From contig CANTFK010000643.1 in assembly GCA_947646735.1 (NCBI GenBank), positions 165,680-229,679 on the forward strand: a stretch of 64,000 nucleotides of DNA. Direction: 5' to 3'. The translations under genes and the position numbers were made by a program. This DNA is from Peronospora farinosa. Its lineage: Eukaryota > Oomycota > Peronosporomycetes > Peronosporales > Peronosporaceae. Below the pieces are notes generated by a model that searched no databases, had not been told where the DNA came from, and saw only the letters and a program-made list of their open reading frames with translations. The stretch's first letter is position 1. Each line of letters opens with the position of its first letter. Shown piece after piece: positions 34,478-44,500 of this stretch.

Positions 34478-35519
34478 CAATCCCTTCACGCATTTCAGAA
34501 GAGATGCAAGCTCTCCACCAGGGCTCAGTAAGGAGGTACGCCTCCTTAGGCGCTCTTGACGAGGTGCTCAGGCACCCCGGGCATGGGTCGCCCCAAGAGA
34601 GGCATAACAGGCCTGCCTCTCTCGATAACCGGTGCAAACAATAGCATACACCGGACGTACTTCGTTTCTCAAACTTATTGCGGCTAGCAAAAAGTCTTTG
34701 AAACCAAGCCTCTTTCCCAACGTTTAAAACGTTGGTGATAAAAGCGTTCCAAGATTGGAGGAACGGGTCAGCCTCACGCTTCTTGTGTGGGCCATACCAT
34801 CGATGTTCAAGGAACACATCGATGTAATAATCGTTCTCAGTGCGAAAGTTCTTCGCACTGGCGTCAAGGCCATGAAGCTTTGACGCATCAAACAACGGTA
34901 TGGGGAACCGTTCGTTGGTCTTTCCAGACCAACGATCAAGCAGATGCTTAGGTAGCATCCATGGCTTGCTATCAGGAGCAAGACGCAATACGTTGAGGTC
35001 TAAAGCCTCCTGCGTGGTGTCAACAGAAGTACCGACACCACGAGCATTAGTGTCAACAGAAGTACCGACACTATGAGCATTGATGTCAGTAGAAGCACTG
35101 ACATCACCCTTACGGTCCCCACCCGAGTCACTATCCTTCGACTCGTTTGGCGAGTCGTCTGATTCATCAGACGACCAGAACATTTCACGGTACATAGATT
35201 CACTCAATGTACCACGATCCCTCTTCGTAACATTAGACGACGAGGTATCACCCCGGGGAGATCCCGGGAGTGGAATAGGTGACTTTGAGCCGGATGCGTC
35301 ATCCGACTCACCAGAGTAGTCAACGACTAACTCTGGGTCAACATCTTCACGTGGCGAAGCGCTACGTGAACCTGCAACAGGCGTTGCAGGCTGAAGTTGA
35401 CTTCCAGCAGACACATTAGTGTCTGCTGGCTGAGGCTGTGAAGCCTCAGTAGCGACTGCACACAGGCGTGCAGCCGAGCTCTTAGCTGCCTTAGCAGCGA
35501 CGCGCATTGACTTTGTCAT
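33954..35519 (-). CDS. Antisense ORF (aORF) of element III, open, 521 residues
   Basis: Runs from ATG 35519, about 95 bp inside the 3' LTR, back into pol. It overlaps the pol end (chromodomain and linker) by 524 nt on the other strand. Basic Ala-rich start (MTKSMRVAAKAAKSS), acidic Ser/Asp-rich stretch (about 50-150), a central globular part (RFPIPLFDASKLHGLDASAK, WNAFITNVLNVGKEAWFQRLF), a low-complexity part opposite the chromodomain, and a C-terminal helical region (DVDHERDKRRLLEDIVRQLG, ENERRLHSLSNELATARQ). No known domain recognised. It would be transcribed against pol, and could act as a protein or as antisense RNA. It is the only long frame of this element without a break. Confidence 0.6.
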   Translation of the reverse strand: MTKSMRVAAKAAKSSAARLCAVATEASQPQPADTNVSAGSQLQPATPVAGSRSASPREDVDPELVVDYSGESDDASGSKSPIPLPGSPRGDTSSSNVTKRDRGTLSESMYREMFWSSDESDDSPNESKDSDSGGDRKGDVSASTDINAHSVGTSVDTNARGVGTSVDTTQEALDLNVLRLAPDSKPWMLPKHLLDRWSGKTNERFPIPLFDASKLHGLDASAKNFRTENDYYIDVFLEHRWYGPHKKREADPFLQSWNAFITNVLNVGKEAWFQRLFASRNKFEKRSTSGVCYCLHRLSREAGLLCLSWGDPCPGCLSTSSRAPKEAYLLTEPWWRACISSEMREGIATLQSFYERAGRSFSDGEGPSGALCRAVRQGRERRPSVGPEVPSYPPKADSHATGRDNSSDVPSPRGALVRVPRGSASHHGSPPADAEVEEKPCPILSSDLAAELDGFARVTREIRCDVDHERDKRRLLEDIVRQLGFDHEKSRANNAVALWENERRLHSLSNELATARQEIVQ

Positions 35520-35597
35520 AGCGTAATTGTTGAATGAAAGAAAATTCAACAAATTCTCCTTTCACATAGTCACTAAACAGTCACTAATGTGACTGTT

Positions 35598-35614
35598 GGG
35601 TGAGGGGGGGGTGA
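35598..35614 (+). promoter_or_regulatory. Polypurine tract of element III
   Basis: GGGTGAGGGGGGGGTGA immediately before the 3' LTR. Confidence 0.8.
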
Positions 35615-36074
35615 TGTAACGGGGTGAGCTCGTTACATAATATTGACACTTATATGAAGTGTCAATAAAATATTATTATAACTAAAAATATTTTGACAAT
35701 ATTACCTTTTCTAATAATATTGTTCCTAGATCTCCTTGAAGTTGGAGATGCCCTCTCATTGGTTGATATGGGCCATCATATCAACCAACGCGCTGACCAA
35801 TGACCGATGGACGCGCGCAATGAGTGGAGGGCAAGTCGTCAACATACATAGTTGTAGTTTAATATAGTTAACATAGGTTATAACAGATTAGTTTTATTAA
35901 GATAGTTAACTATATTAAATACAGTTTTCTTTTCCCCTACTTCTAAGCGTTTGTTTAGAAGTAAAGCTTCCTCTGCCTCTTGTGTAAGAGAGGTAATTGA
36001 GGCCCCTGCTTTCACTGTAATCAGTGAAAGTAGACTATACTGTAATCAGTATAGTCGGAGGGTGCCCCATTACA
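35615..36074 (+). repeat. 3' LTR of element III
   Basis: 460 bp, differing from the 5' LTR by GAGCTCG for GAGCCCG near the start and AACAGATT for AAAAGATT. Followed by the target duplication TTACG. Confidence 0.95.
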
Positions 36075-36079
36075 TTACG

Positions 36080-37379
36080 GAAATTTGTTTGCTTATTAGT
36101 ATAAATCAAAAGGAGTTTTGCAACAAGTTAGGGTATTCACCCGTCGTTCTGACGGAGCGAAGTAGAATATATAGGCCTTTAAACGCAGCGAATTGCTAGG
36201 GTGTTCACCCATCGTTCCGACATGGGAGTAGTCTAGTTAGGCATCTTAAGCGCAGCGATTTTGCTAGAGTGTTCACACGTCGTTTCGACGGACTTGGTGC
36301 CTGGAAATGTTCGAACCCATATTTCTGGCTGAGTAAGGTTAAGTGAGGCATAGAGTTCAATGTGTACTTGCGTTACGTTGATTTTCTAATTAGATAGCAT
36401 GATGGACGGAGTTATTATATAGATTTGACTTTACAAATTTCTGTACTGATATAGATGGATGTCCGACGAATTAATTGTTAGACCTAATACATAATACTTA
36501 TTATATATACAGTGCTGATAATCTGCTTACAGAATCTGTTACGGTAGTGCAAAATTAGCAAGAGTGTCCGTTGATCGTTGCGACGGAGGGGTCCGACGAA
36601 TAGGTGCGCAAATTATACTCTGACGGTGTATTGGGTCATCAATTTGCCTTAGAATATCCGATTGCGTTAAATAATTGCAAAATAGGAAGTCAAGGTGTAT
36701 GAAAGTCAAGGTGTACTTATCGACGCAGGTCAATGTGTACCTGTCGTTTCGCAGGTTAATGTGTACCCGTCGTTCCGACGGACACAGTAACCAAAGTATT
36801 CCTTACGACTTCCGTATAATCCCTCATATAAGCTAAACTGATGGGTATGAAGGTGGATGTGTACACGTCGTTTCGTAACATTTTATTTTATTATAGTACA
36901 CAACGAACGGAATTTTATTATTATAGAAATCTTACGATGTAGATTTTAGTCATGCTATCCATTTTAAGATATAAATATCCGACGGATTCATTGCTTAACC
37001 TCATACTTTGATTCATATCTGTTGGTTTTCTTTCGGTGTGTCAAACAGCATTGTTGATGCAACGTTTAGCCTGTAGACCTGCTCGTATTATTATGCAAAG
37101 TCAGCCAATCCAAAATTAGCCAATAATGTAAAATTAGCCAATCCGAATACCGGAAATGAAGCACTACGGACGGACGGAGAGACGGACACAATTCTTTTAT
37201 TATATAGAAGAAACTACGGTGTTCACCCGTCGTTCCGACGGTGCGATGTAGTATATATAAAAATTAAAACGCAGCACATTGCTAGGATGTTCACCCTTCG
37301 TTCCAACGGTGCGCAGTAGTATATATAGGCATCTTTAAACGCAGCTATTTGTTTGGGTGTTTAATCGTCGTTCCGACGG
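36080..37379. repeat. AT-rich satellite-like DNA with CCGTCGTTCCGACGG core, right block
   Basis: Continuation of the left block. Core motifs at about 36138, 36204, 36277, 36764, 36862, 37223, 37291 and 37365; a third copy of the GCACTACGGACGG...ACACAATTCTTTTATTATATAG end lies at 37160-37207. Tandem units of about 70 bp are clearest at 36120-36310 and 37210-37379. Element IV is inserted directly after a perfect core. No gene. Confidence 0.7.
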
Positions 37380-38017
37380 TGTAACGGGGTTACACGACGA
37401 TTGTAACGTCATTTCGAAAGTTTACGGTTCAAGTTTCCTTTTATTGCATATAATGCATTATGATACTTCTCTTTAAAGAGGTATTAAGGTTAAGCGTTAA
37501 AGATACGGTATTCGGTAATACCGTATCTTACTGATTGGGATTCGATAAATCGATAACGCTGTAGTAAGTACATCATACAGAGATGTTTAGACGATACGTC
37601 GTCCAATAGCAAAGTCTGCATATAACAATTACTATTATAGTAATTAATCTAGTGTAGGTTACTTAGAGTAGGACTATTCATAAAATCTTAAAGCATAAAT
37701 AAAATCAGTTCTCCTTTTGAGTTTAAGATCGCAAGTCGTTCTGACTTGCTCTCTTGTGCACTTCGTGCATTGGTTCTCTGAAACTCTAAGCTTCTAGCTT
37801 GTTCTTGCACTCTGTGCGTTGGTTCTCTGAACCTTAAGCTTATTGCTTGCTGACTAAAAGTCTCTCCTACTTCCTTAGAACAGGGTGACTTTAAGTCGTT
37901 TAATTAGTCCCATAGAACTAAGTGGCTTTTATCCTTAACCCTATTTAGTTCTCTAGAACTAAGAGGCTTCCAGCCGAAAGTCTTCCTCTGGCTAAAGAGC
38001 TGTGCCGCTCCGCTACA
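37380..38017 (+). repeat. 5' LTR of element IV
   Basis: 638 bp, TGTAACGGGGTTACACGACG to CGCTACA, a few per cent different from the element II LTRs, followed by the same TTGGTAGCACTTG primer site. Confidence 0.92.
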
Positions 38018-38071
38018 CTTGGTAGCACTTGTAGTCAATCCTACACTTGAGTCTTTAAAGACTGACCCTCT

Positions 38072-39080
38072 GTGAGGATGGAGAATCAAAATTACCTCTC
38101 TGAGGCGCAACGACTCGCGCTAGATAAATTATCTGCGTTCGTTGCGCCCGATCAAATCGATGCTCTTTTGGCCCAAGGCCCGGAGGTTTTAAATGCTCGC
38201 CTTGAGACCTTTATGCGTTATGAAGCAACGCTACTCGGGCAGGTCCATGACCAGGTAGCGTCAGCTGCGCCTACACAGTACATCCCGGTACCTGTGCCCG
38301 ATACAGAGCCAAAGGCTCGACCACTTGTTTTAAAACGTAAAGACCTTTGATGGGAAGGAGGGAGAAAATCTTCTCCTCTGGATCTGAAAAGTTGAAATGG
38401 CAATGGATGCCGCCATGCTTGTTTCAGATAAGCAGCGAGTTGGCTTGGCCATTTCGAAGCTTGGTGGAAGAGCTAGAGAGTGGGCTCTAACGAACGATGT
38501 CTCTGTAAATGCTGCATTCCCCACATGAAAAATGCTTAAAAAACAATTAACTTGTGTGTTTGCACCGCCTAATCAGGCTTATTGTGTGCGCTCGCGCTTC
38601 TTAGCTGCCCGACAGGGTAAGAAAGAATTGTCGGACTATGTCCAAGAGTTGAGAACTCTCATTGCTGCTATGCAGCAGGACCCTCTGGCAGAGGAAGTCC
38701 GAGTAACCATTTTTATGGAAGGACTTCGTACTGGGGTCGCCAGGACGGAAGTTTTTCGTGTCCAGCCTTCAACTTTTGAGAAGGCAGTAAGCGTAGCATT
38801 TAACGCTGAATTCAATTTTAAATCTGCTCGATATGGTCTGCCCTGGTATCAATCAAATACCTCTAATAGGGCGGAACCCATGGATCTCAGCCATGCTGAA
38901 GAAGCTGAGCTTCAAGCTGCTGAGCAGCAAGGTAGCATTCGTAGATGTTACATGTGCGGAAGCACTAGGCATCTCCGCCCTAGCTGTCCGTTGCGAAAGC
39001 AACGTTCAAATCGGCAAAGCCGAAGCCCTGCTCCTAGCCAAAAGGCGAGCACCGCAGGGGAAAACGTCAACTCCCAGTAG
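38072..39080 (+). pseudogene. gag of element IV, same frameshift and stops as element II
   Basis: First part 38072-38350, shifted middle with two TGA stops, and last part 38532-39080 with knuckle CYMCGSTRHLRPSC. From about 38213 to 38740 it appears identical to element II, while sequence on both sides differs by several per cent. Confidence 0.82.
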
Positions 39081-39101
39081 GCGCGGGGCGCCCTACTGGG
39101 A
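39059..39101 (+). promoter_or_regulatory. Candidate -1 ribosomal frameshift signal, gag-pol of element IV
   Basis: Identical to that of element II: GGAAAAC at 39059-39065, spacer 6 nt, 13-bp stem 39072-39101 enclosing the gag UAG 39078-39080. Confidence 0.6.
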
Positions 39102-39106
39102 AATAA

Positions 39107-40390
39107 CTAAGTTCTGTTGAATCTTTAGGAGGGAAAGGTAAACAGGGCTTCGCCCCAGGTGGTTCTGTGGACGCTCCCATAGAACAAGATTACAAGCCAG
39201 GCTTGTTGGTTGTGTCGGCAACCGTTAAGGGTTTTGAGTAACCATGGTCAATTTTAATTGACTCAGGGGCGTCAGGTAGTTATGTCCGACGTCGTTCGCT
39301 TGAAGGGAGTAAGCTGTATGCTGAGGCGCTAGAAGCGCAAGAGGGTGACAGTATAACCGTGCGCCTCGCAACAGGTGTACGTGTCACCGTTCCTAAAGTA
39401 CCGTTGAACTTAGGTGTGAAGTTCTTAGACTTCAATAGCGTTGAACGCTATCTTGCCCTAGATTTGGACTCGAGATATGATCTCATTCTCGGTATGGTCT
39501 GGCTGGAACGCCATGAGCCATGGATCGATTGGAGATCCAAAACTTTAGGCGCAACGCGCAATGTTCCTAGCGAAGCTTTGGAGAGTCATGAACCCTCCTT
39601 CGCTAGGAAACAAAAGTGCTATTGGCGCGAGCCATTAACTGAGTCAGTTAGTGTGCTGGACATTGGAGTGTCAGAGTTGATAAACTCCAATGTCAACAAT
39701 AATAGTGTCGAGCAGAGATCAGTGACACCAAGTGGAACGGCACGTACTCCGTTGAGTGAAACTCATAGTAATATTGAGACACTAGATGTCGGTAGTGACA
39801 TCGGCTCTTGTATAGAGCAAGTGAAGGTCGATGACCTTGTTAGTGATATTGGCTGTAAATGCGATTCACTGGATGTCGGTAATGACATCGGCTCTCGCAT
39901 AGAGCAAGTGAAGGTCGATGACCTTGTTAGTGAAGTCACTGATACTATTGACTCACTGGATGCCGATAATGACATCAGCTCTCGTATAGAGCGAGTGAAG
40001 GTCGATCACCTTGTTAGTGAAGTCACTGGTACAAGTGACCCACTGGATGTCAATATTGACATCGGTCCTCGCATATGGCAGGTAAATGACAAGGAATCTG
40101 TTGACCTTGGGGATGATGGTATCCCAAGTACTTCAAAAAGTACGGTATCGTCAATGAGACGGCAGCGTCGCCAGATGGCGGCTGCGAGACGTAAAGCGTA
40201 TGTTTTATCGCATATTAATGTCAGTGACCAGTTGTACACCCTGGTCAACGGAGTGACAGGTGATGTAGATGGCGAGGTTGACCTTGAGGCCCTCCCATCA
40301 TTAAATGCTCTTTTAGAGCTAGACGAAATGTGTGTGGATGAGTTTTATCATGCCTTGAAGGCTGGGATCTATCAGATATGGTTGTGGTGG
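39107..40390 (+). pseudogene. pol fragment of element IV: protease and linker
   Basis: Protease ([15 protein letters not shown], with a TAA at about 39238 upstream), then the uninterrupted [25 protein letters not shown] that element II has split, then the acidic 29-residue repeat array and [13 protein letters not shown]. The frame runs on into unrelated sequence after 40390. Confidence 0.85.
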
Positions 40391-40704
40391 AGTGGATTCT
40401 CAAACAACGTAGGAGATCCACAAACACACACAGCACCGGACTGCCGACTTACGGAGGGGTACCCCGATACCGTGTCGCGTCAACCTTGGGTCTCACCTTG
40501 TGTACCCGTCGGCTTGGCTGGTCTTGCTCCTTGTTAGACGCAGAAGACTTAAAGACTTGGACTTAGTGGTCCCCGACTGGATATACTTCACTTGGGACCG
40601 GGTTTTTTGGGCTCAATCGACTTAATCGAAAACGATGCACCTGGTGCTATGTACCCCTTTGGTGGCTGACTGTTCTTGGTCCTTGGACCCCTTTTTCCGA
40701 CGGA
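40391..40704. other. Unassigned segment between elements IV and V
   Basis: About 310 bp matching neither element II/IV nor element VI at the corresponding places. No supported gene. It may be a piece of another repeat brought in at the breakpoint. Confidence 0.4.
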
Positions 40705-41475
40705 AGACAATATTACCACGCAAGGATGCAGCCGAATGAGACTCCATTGGAATATCTTTATCGATTAAATGTGGCGGCGATACGAGCAAAGATCTCGATC
40801 CGAGAAGAAACACCTGCCACAAGACGAGAGCATGTGGAACACTTTATCAGACATTAGATGATCGTGATTTGGCAAAGCAGTTGACTCTATTAAGGTTGGA
40901 CGATGCTGACGACACGGAGGAAACTTTACGTGCCTATTTACGCATGGAGAGTCATCAAGGCAAAGCATCAAAGGGATCGAGTGAGCGATCAACTCCTGTG
41001 CCCGATCAAGCATCATCAAACCGACTCGTGCAGTGAGAGCGATCCATATTGGAAAGAGTAACAGTGGATCAGGGTCGAAATCAAGTGAATCAGACGCGGA
41101 AGTTGAACTACATCGTATGTTTGTAGCGGTAACACCGGATCAGGCGGAGAAGCCAAGAGGATACCGTGATCGACAGAATGCGGCCGATCAAGGCAAAAGT
41201 CATGATCGTGTTGATCAACCAAGATCCTGTACCCATTGCGGATCGAGGAAACATGACGATCGCGGATGTTGGAAACGACGGGTTGACTTGCCAGATGTGT
41301 GGGCGCAAAGGACATCCGTCGGACAAATGTTTTTTCGTGTGTACGGCCTGTGGGGAGATGCAAGAAGGGGGGAATTGCCCGATGGAAGAATTTCTACAAT
41401 TTGATCCGTCAGTGGTATGTGCCGACCAAGCATGCTGGGATGATCCCGCCGAAAGCGGAAGAGATGTTAAACTAG
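40705..41475 (+). pseudogene. gag fragment of element V
   Basis: Capsid piece (LEYLYRLNVAAIRAKISIRE, THR-like linker), basic/acidic linker and two-part zinc knuckle region (CTHCGSRKHDDRGCW and CQMCGRKGHPSDKC). Shifts near 40855 and 41020-41270. Gag phase ends at UAG 41473-41475. Confidence 0.78.
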
Positions 41476-41518
41476 AACGCTCGCCAGGTTGGAATCTGGT
41501 ACGACCTGAGCGTTCTAG
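41466..41518 (+). promoter_or_regulatory. Candidate -1 ribosomal frameshift signal, gag-pol of element V
   Basis: Heptamer GTTAAAC at 41466-41472 directly followed by the gag UAG. A 12-bp stem (41472-41483 with 41507-41518) starts at the last base of the heptamer, with an inner CCAG/CTGG hairpin. The -1 frame reads VKLERSPGWNLVRPERSRLC into pol. The pair A41476-T41514 replaces a G-T pair of element VI, keeping the stem. Confidence 0.7.
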
Positions 41519-44500
41519 GCTCTGCATTTATGCATACATTGAAGACAGAAGGAAAGATCAAGATGGTAATACACGGATCGAGCCGATCATCAATACATGT
41601 GATTTGGATTCTATGCATTCAATAGAGAGTTTAAGGAAAATTAATGAATTTGCTCGGTCGCCTACTAAGATGGAGATCGACCTAGCGCCAGGCGAATCAC
41701 GGGTACCGGCGCTCGAAAAAGGCTAGGAATTGCTCGAACTAAAGATATCACTTTGCGCATGGAACGAGCAAGTCCAATGCCTACGACCCCAGCCTCTAGA
41801 CCCATCCTTCAATTACCTTGATCGCCATGATACATCAACCCCGCAAAGGAACGGCCAAAGCAGTGACATCGGAAGCTCAGTTGCTGTCTCTCACGACGAC
41901 ACTACCCCAGAAAAGTGGTTCAAGCAAGCCAAGGCAACGGGCAAGATCTACAATGAGAAGGCTACTATGTTATTTGATTCTGGAGCCGAAGTCCCGATCG
42001 TCGACACCACCTTCGCTCGTAAGGTAGGATGTGTCATTGACGAGAGCCAAAGGCAAGAATGCATTGGAATTGGTGAGAATACCTATATGACCGAGGGACG
42101 AACCAAAATCAAGATCACATTAAATGGATCACTGGTATATTATTTTGACGCCTGGGTGGGCGATCAAGTTGGTCAAGAAGCGATCTTGGGTATGGATTTT
42201 ATGGTCCCAGCTGGAATTCGCTTGGATTTGGCAGAATGAACTCTTTGTTTACCAGATGAAGTCAGAAATCACTTGAATAGGCGAGGACCGCAGTATCGAT
42301 CGAATATGCAGCCGATCACGATTAACGATCAGTATGTTAAAATTCCAGTAGCCGGATCAACGGAAATAAAGATTGGTAGTGGTGCCCCGAGAGCTAAGCT
42401 TTGGGTAAGGAGAGATCAAAAATGGATACCGACAGTGACTACCGGACCGGGCCGGATTTAATTTTGCAGCTGAACAATCAGTGGATCGAGAAGTAATTGT
42501 AAATCACGGATCTCTGTTAGGTTGGTGGATGGCTATAGATATGGTACCCCGATCACCTGGATATGTTTCGGTTTGATCGCGCCGTTATAATGAGTGGCAG
42601 ACTCTGGCCTATGGAGCAGCCACAGATCGGAAGGAAGAGCTCCCGGAGGAGCAGACAGGACCGTTAATTGATCACCCATCGTATCCTACACCAGCTAAGA
42701 TATTAACCCGCCCAAGAAAAGAAGAGATCGAGAAGATCACGAACGCTGACGAGATCGCGCCACAAACTTGCGAAGCAACGATTTACGACGGTGAAACTCA
42801 AGGTCAAATCGATGACCAAGATCACTTGGATAGGGAAGATTATCATTCGTTAGAAGTGCCTTTTGTAATCAATACGGTCATAGTCGAGAACAATGCGATC
42901 CCCGAAATTGAATGAAACGATTCGAAGCAAGATCGATTGGGTGATGTGATTGAGAACCTAAAGACGATTGCGACGAACAAGAAATATCAAGAAATATCGG
43001 ATCAAGAACAGAAAACGTCGGATCAAGAAGGTAACATATATACTACAGTTGAGATTGATGAAGTATTAACAGAAGATGCATCTCCAAAAGATTCGGTATG
43101 TATTCACGAAAGCGGTGAGCTGTTCGTTGAAGATTTGGATCAACATATGGCGATTTTACCAGAAATTGATACGCCTACAGTTGAGGTTGCTATCGAGGAT
43201 ATCCAAGTTGGCGATCCTGGAGTACCGCTGACAGAGGATCAGGAGAAGATACGACAATTGATCTGGAAGAACCGCCACTTTCTCATTGGGAAAGGCAATG
43301 CCCTACCCCCCCCCCCGGCGCGTGGAGCGGTTTGTGATATTGTTGTTGGAGGAGCTAACCCAATCGCGCAAAGAGTACGGCCAGTGGCACCCAAGTTTCG
43401 AGAAAAATTAGCAGATCTGATCAAGGGGTTATTATCTGCCAAGATCATTCGACCATCGACATCACTCTGGGCTTCGCCAATCGTGGTGATTGCTATTAGA
43501 AGAATGGCGAAGACATTCGATTATGTATCAATTATCGTAGGGTGAACCAGTTGACCCGATTGATGGTATATCCTATGCCACTGATCAGTGAGTTACTGCA
43601 AGACATGGATAAAGCGATGTGGTACTGTTCTTTGGATATGGCGAGTGGTTGAGTTGACGGAACGAGCAAGGGAGATCTCTGCATTTATCACACCGTCTGG
43701 ATTATATGAATGGTTGCGTATGCCTTTTGGCCTAAAGAATGCTCCTCAGATTTACCAAAGATTGATTGATAATGCGTTATATGGATTTTTGAAAATTGAT
43801 AGAAACCCTAATTCGATCACTACTGAATCATCAAGACCGATCAACGTGTTCACAGAAGGTGAACCGGATACCGATCCGAGACCATCAGTGTTAGGTCGGC
43901 GGTCGTATATCGATGACATACTGATACCCGCCACTTTGTGGGACATTCTGTATCACAAAGTGGAACGATTGTTGGATGCATGCAATAGGTGGAATTTATC
44001 GATCAGTGTGGCTAAAAGTTTCTGGGGACGTCGTAAAGTGGATTACCTGGGTCATCAGGTCTCGCTTGCAGGTTTGGAAGTTCATCCAAAAGATTTGGGA
44101 TCGCTTGTGAATATTCCATTCCCTCAAAATTTGCGATCGATGCAATCATTTTTGGGAAGTCTGAATTACTACAGTCGGTTTATTGAAGACTATGCGATTT
44201 ATGCATCGGTGCTGTATGAGCTACGGGAAGCAGATTTTCATGAGATCAGCCGTACTAGTGACGCTCAGATGTCCAGTACTGATGTTAGACCGAAGTGCGA
44301 TCCACTTTCAAAAGTTGGGGACGATCGCGATCTGGATGTTAATACCGGGGACGATCAAGATTCCGAGGGCAGGAATCGATGGGAGAAAGCCATAATCGCA
44401 TTTTGCCTGCTGAAAGCTAAAATAGCTGCAACGCCAATTTTGAAACATTTTGATCCTGACCGACCGCCTGCGATCGTGCTATATGCCAGCAAATGGGCGA

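Larger units (their letters stand above)
27912..36074 (+). mobile_element. LTR retrotransposon III (Ty3/Gypsy, chromodomain), full length, young
   Basis: 8163 bp with 460-bp LTRs (27912-28371, 35615-36074) differing at two visible positions, and a perfect 5-bp target duplication. Gag and pol run on the plus strand; an antisense ORF precedes the 3' LTR. Despite its youth, gag and pol carry indels, so it may have moved using proteins from another copy. Confidence 0.96.
37380..40390 (+). mobile_element. LTR retrotransposon IV, sister of element II, 3'-truncated
   Basis: 5' LTR (37380-38017), gag and the start of pol, collinear with element II at a constant offset of 23850 through gag. Sequence similarity to II stops at about 40390 within the linker before RT. 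No RT, integrase or 3' LTR follows. Confidence 0.9.
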
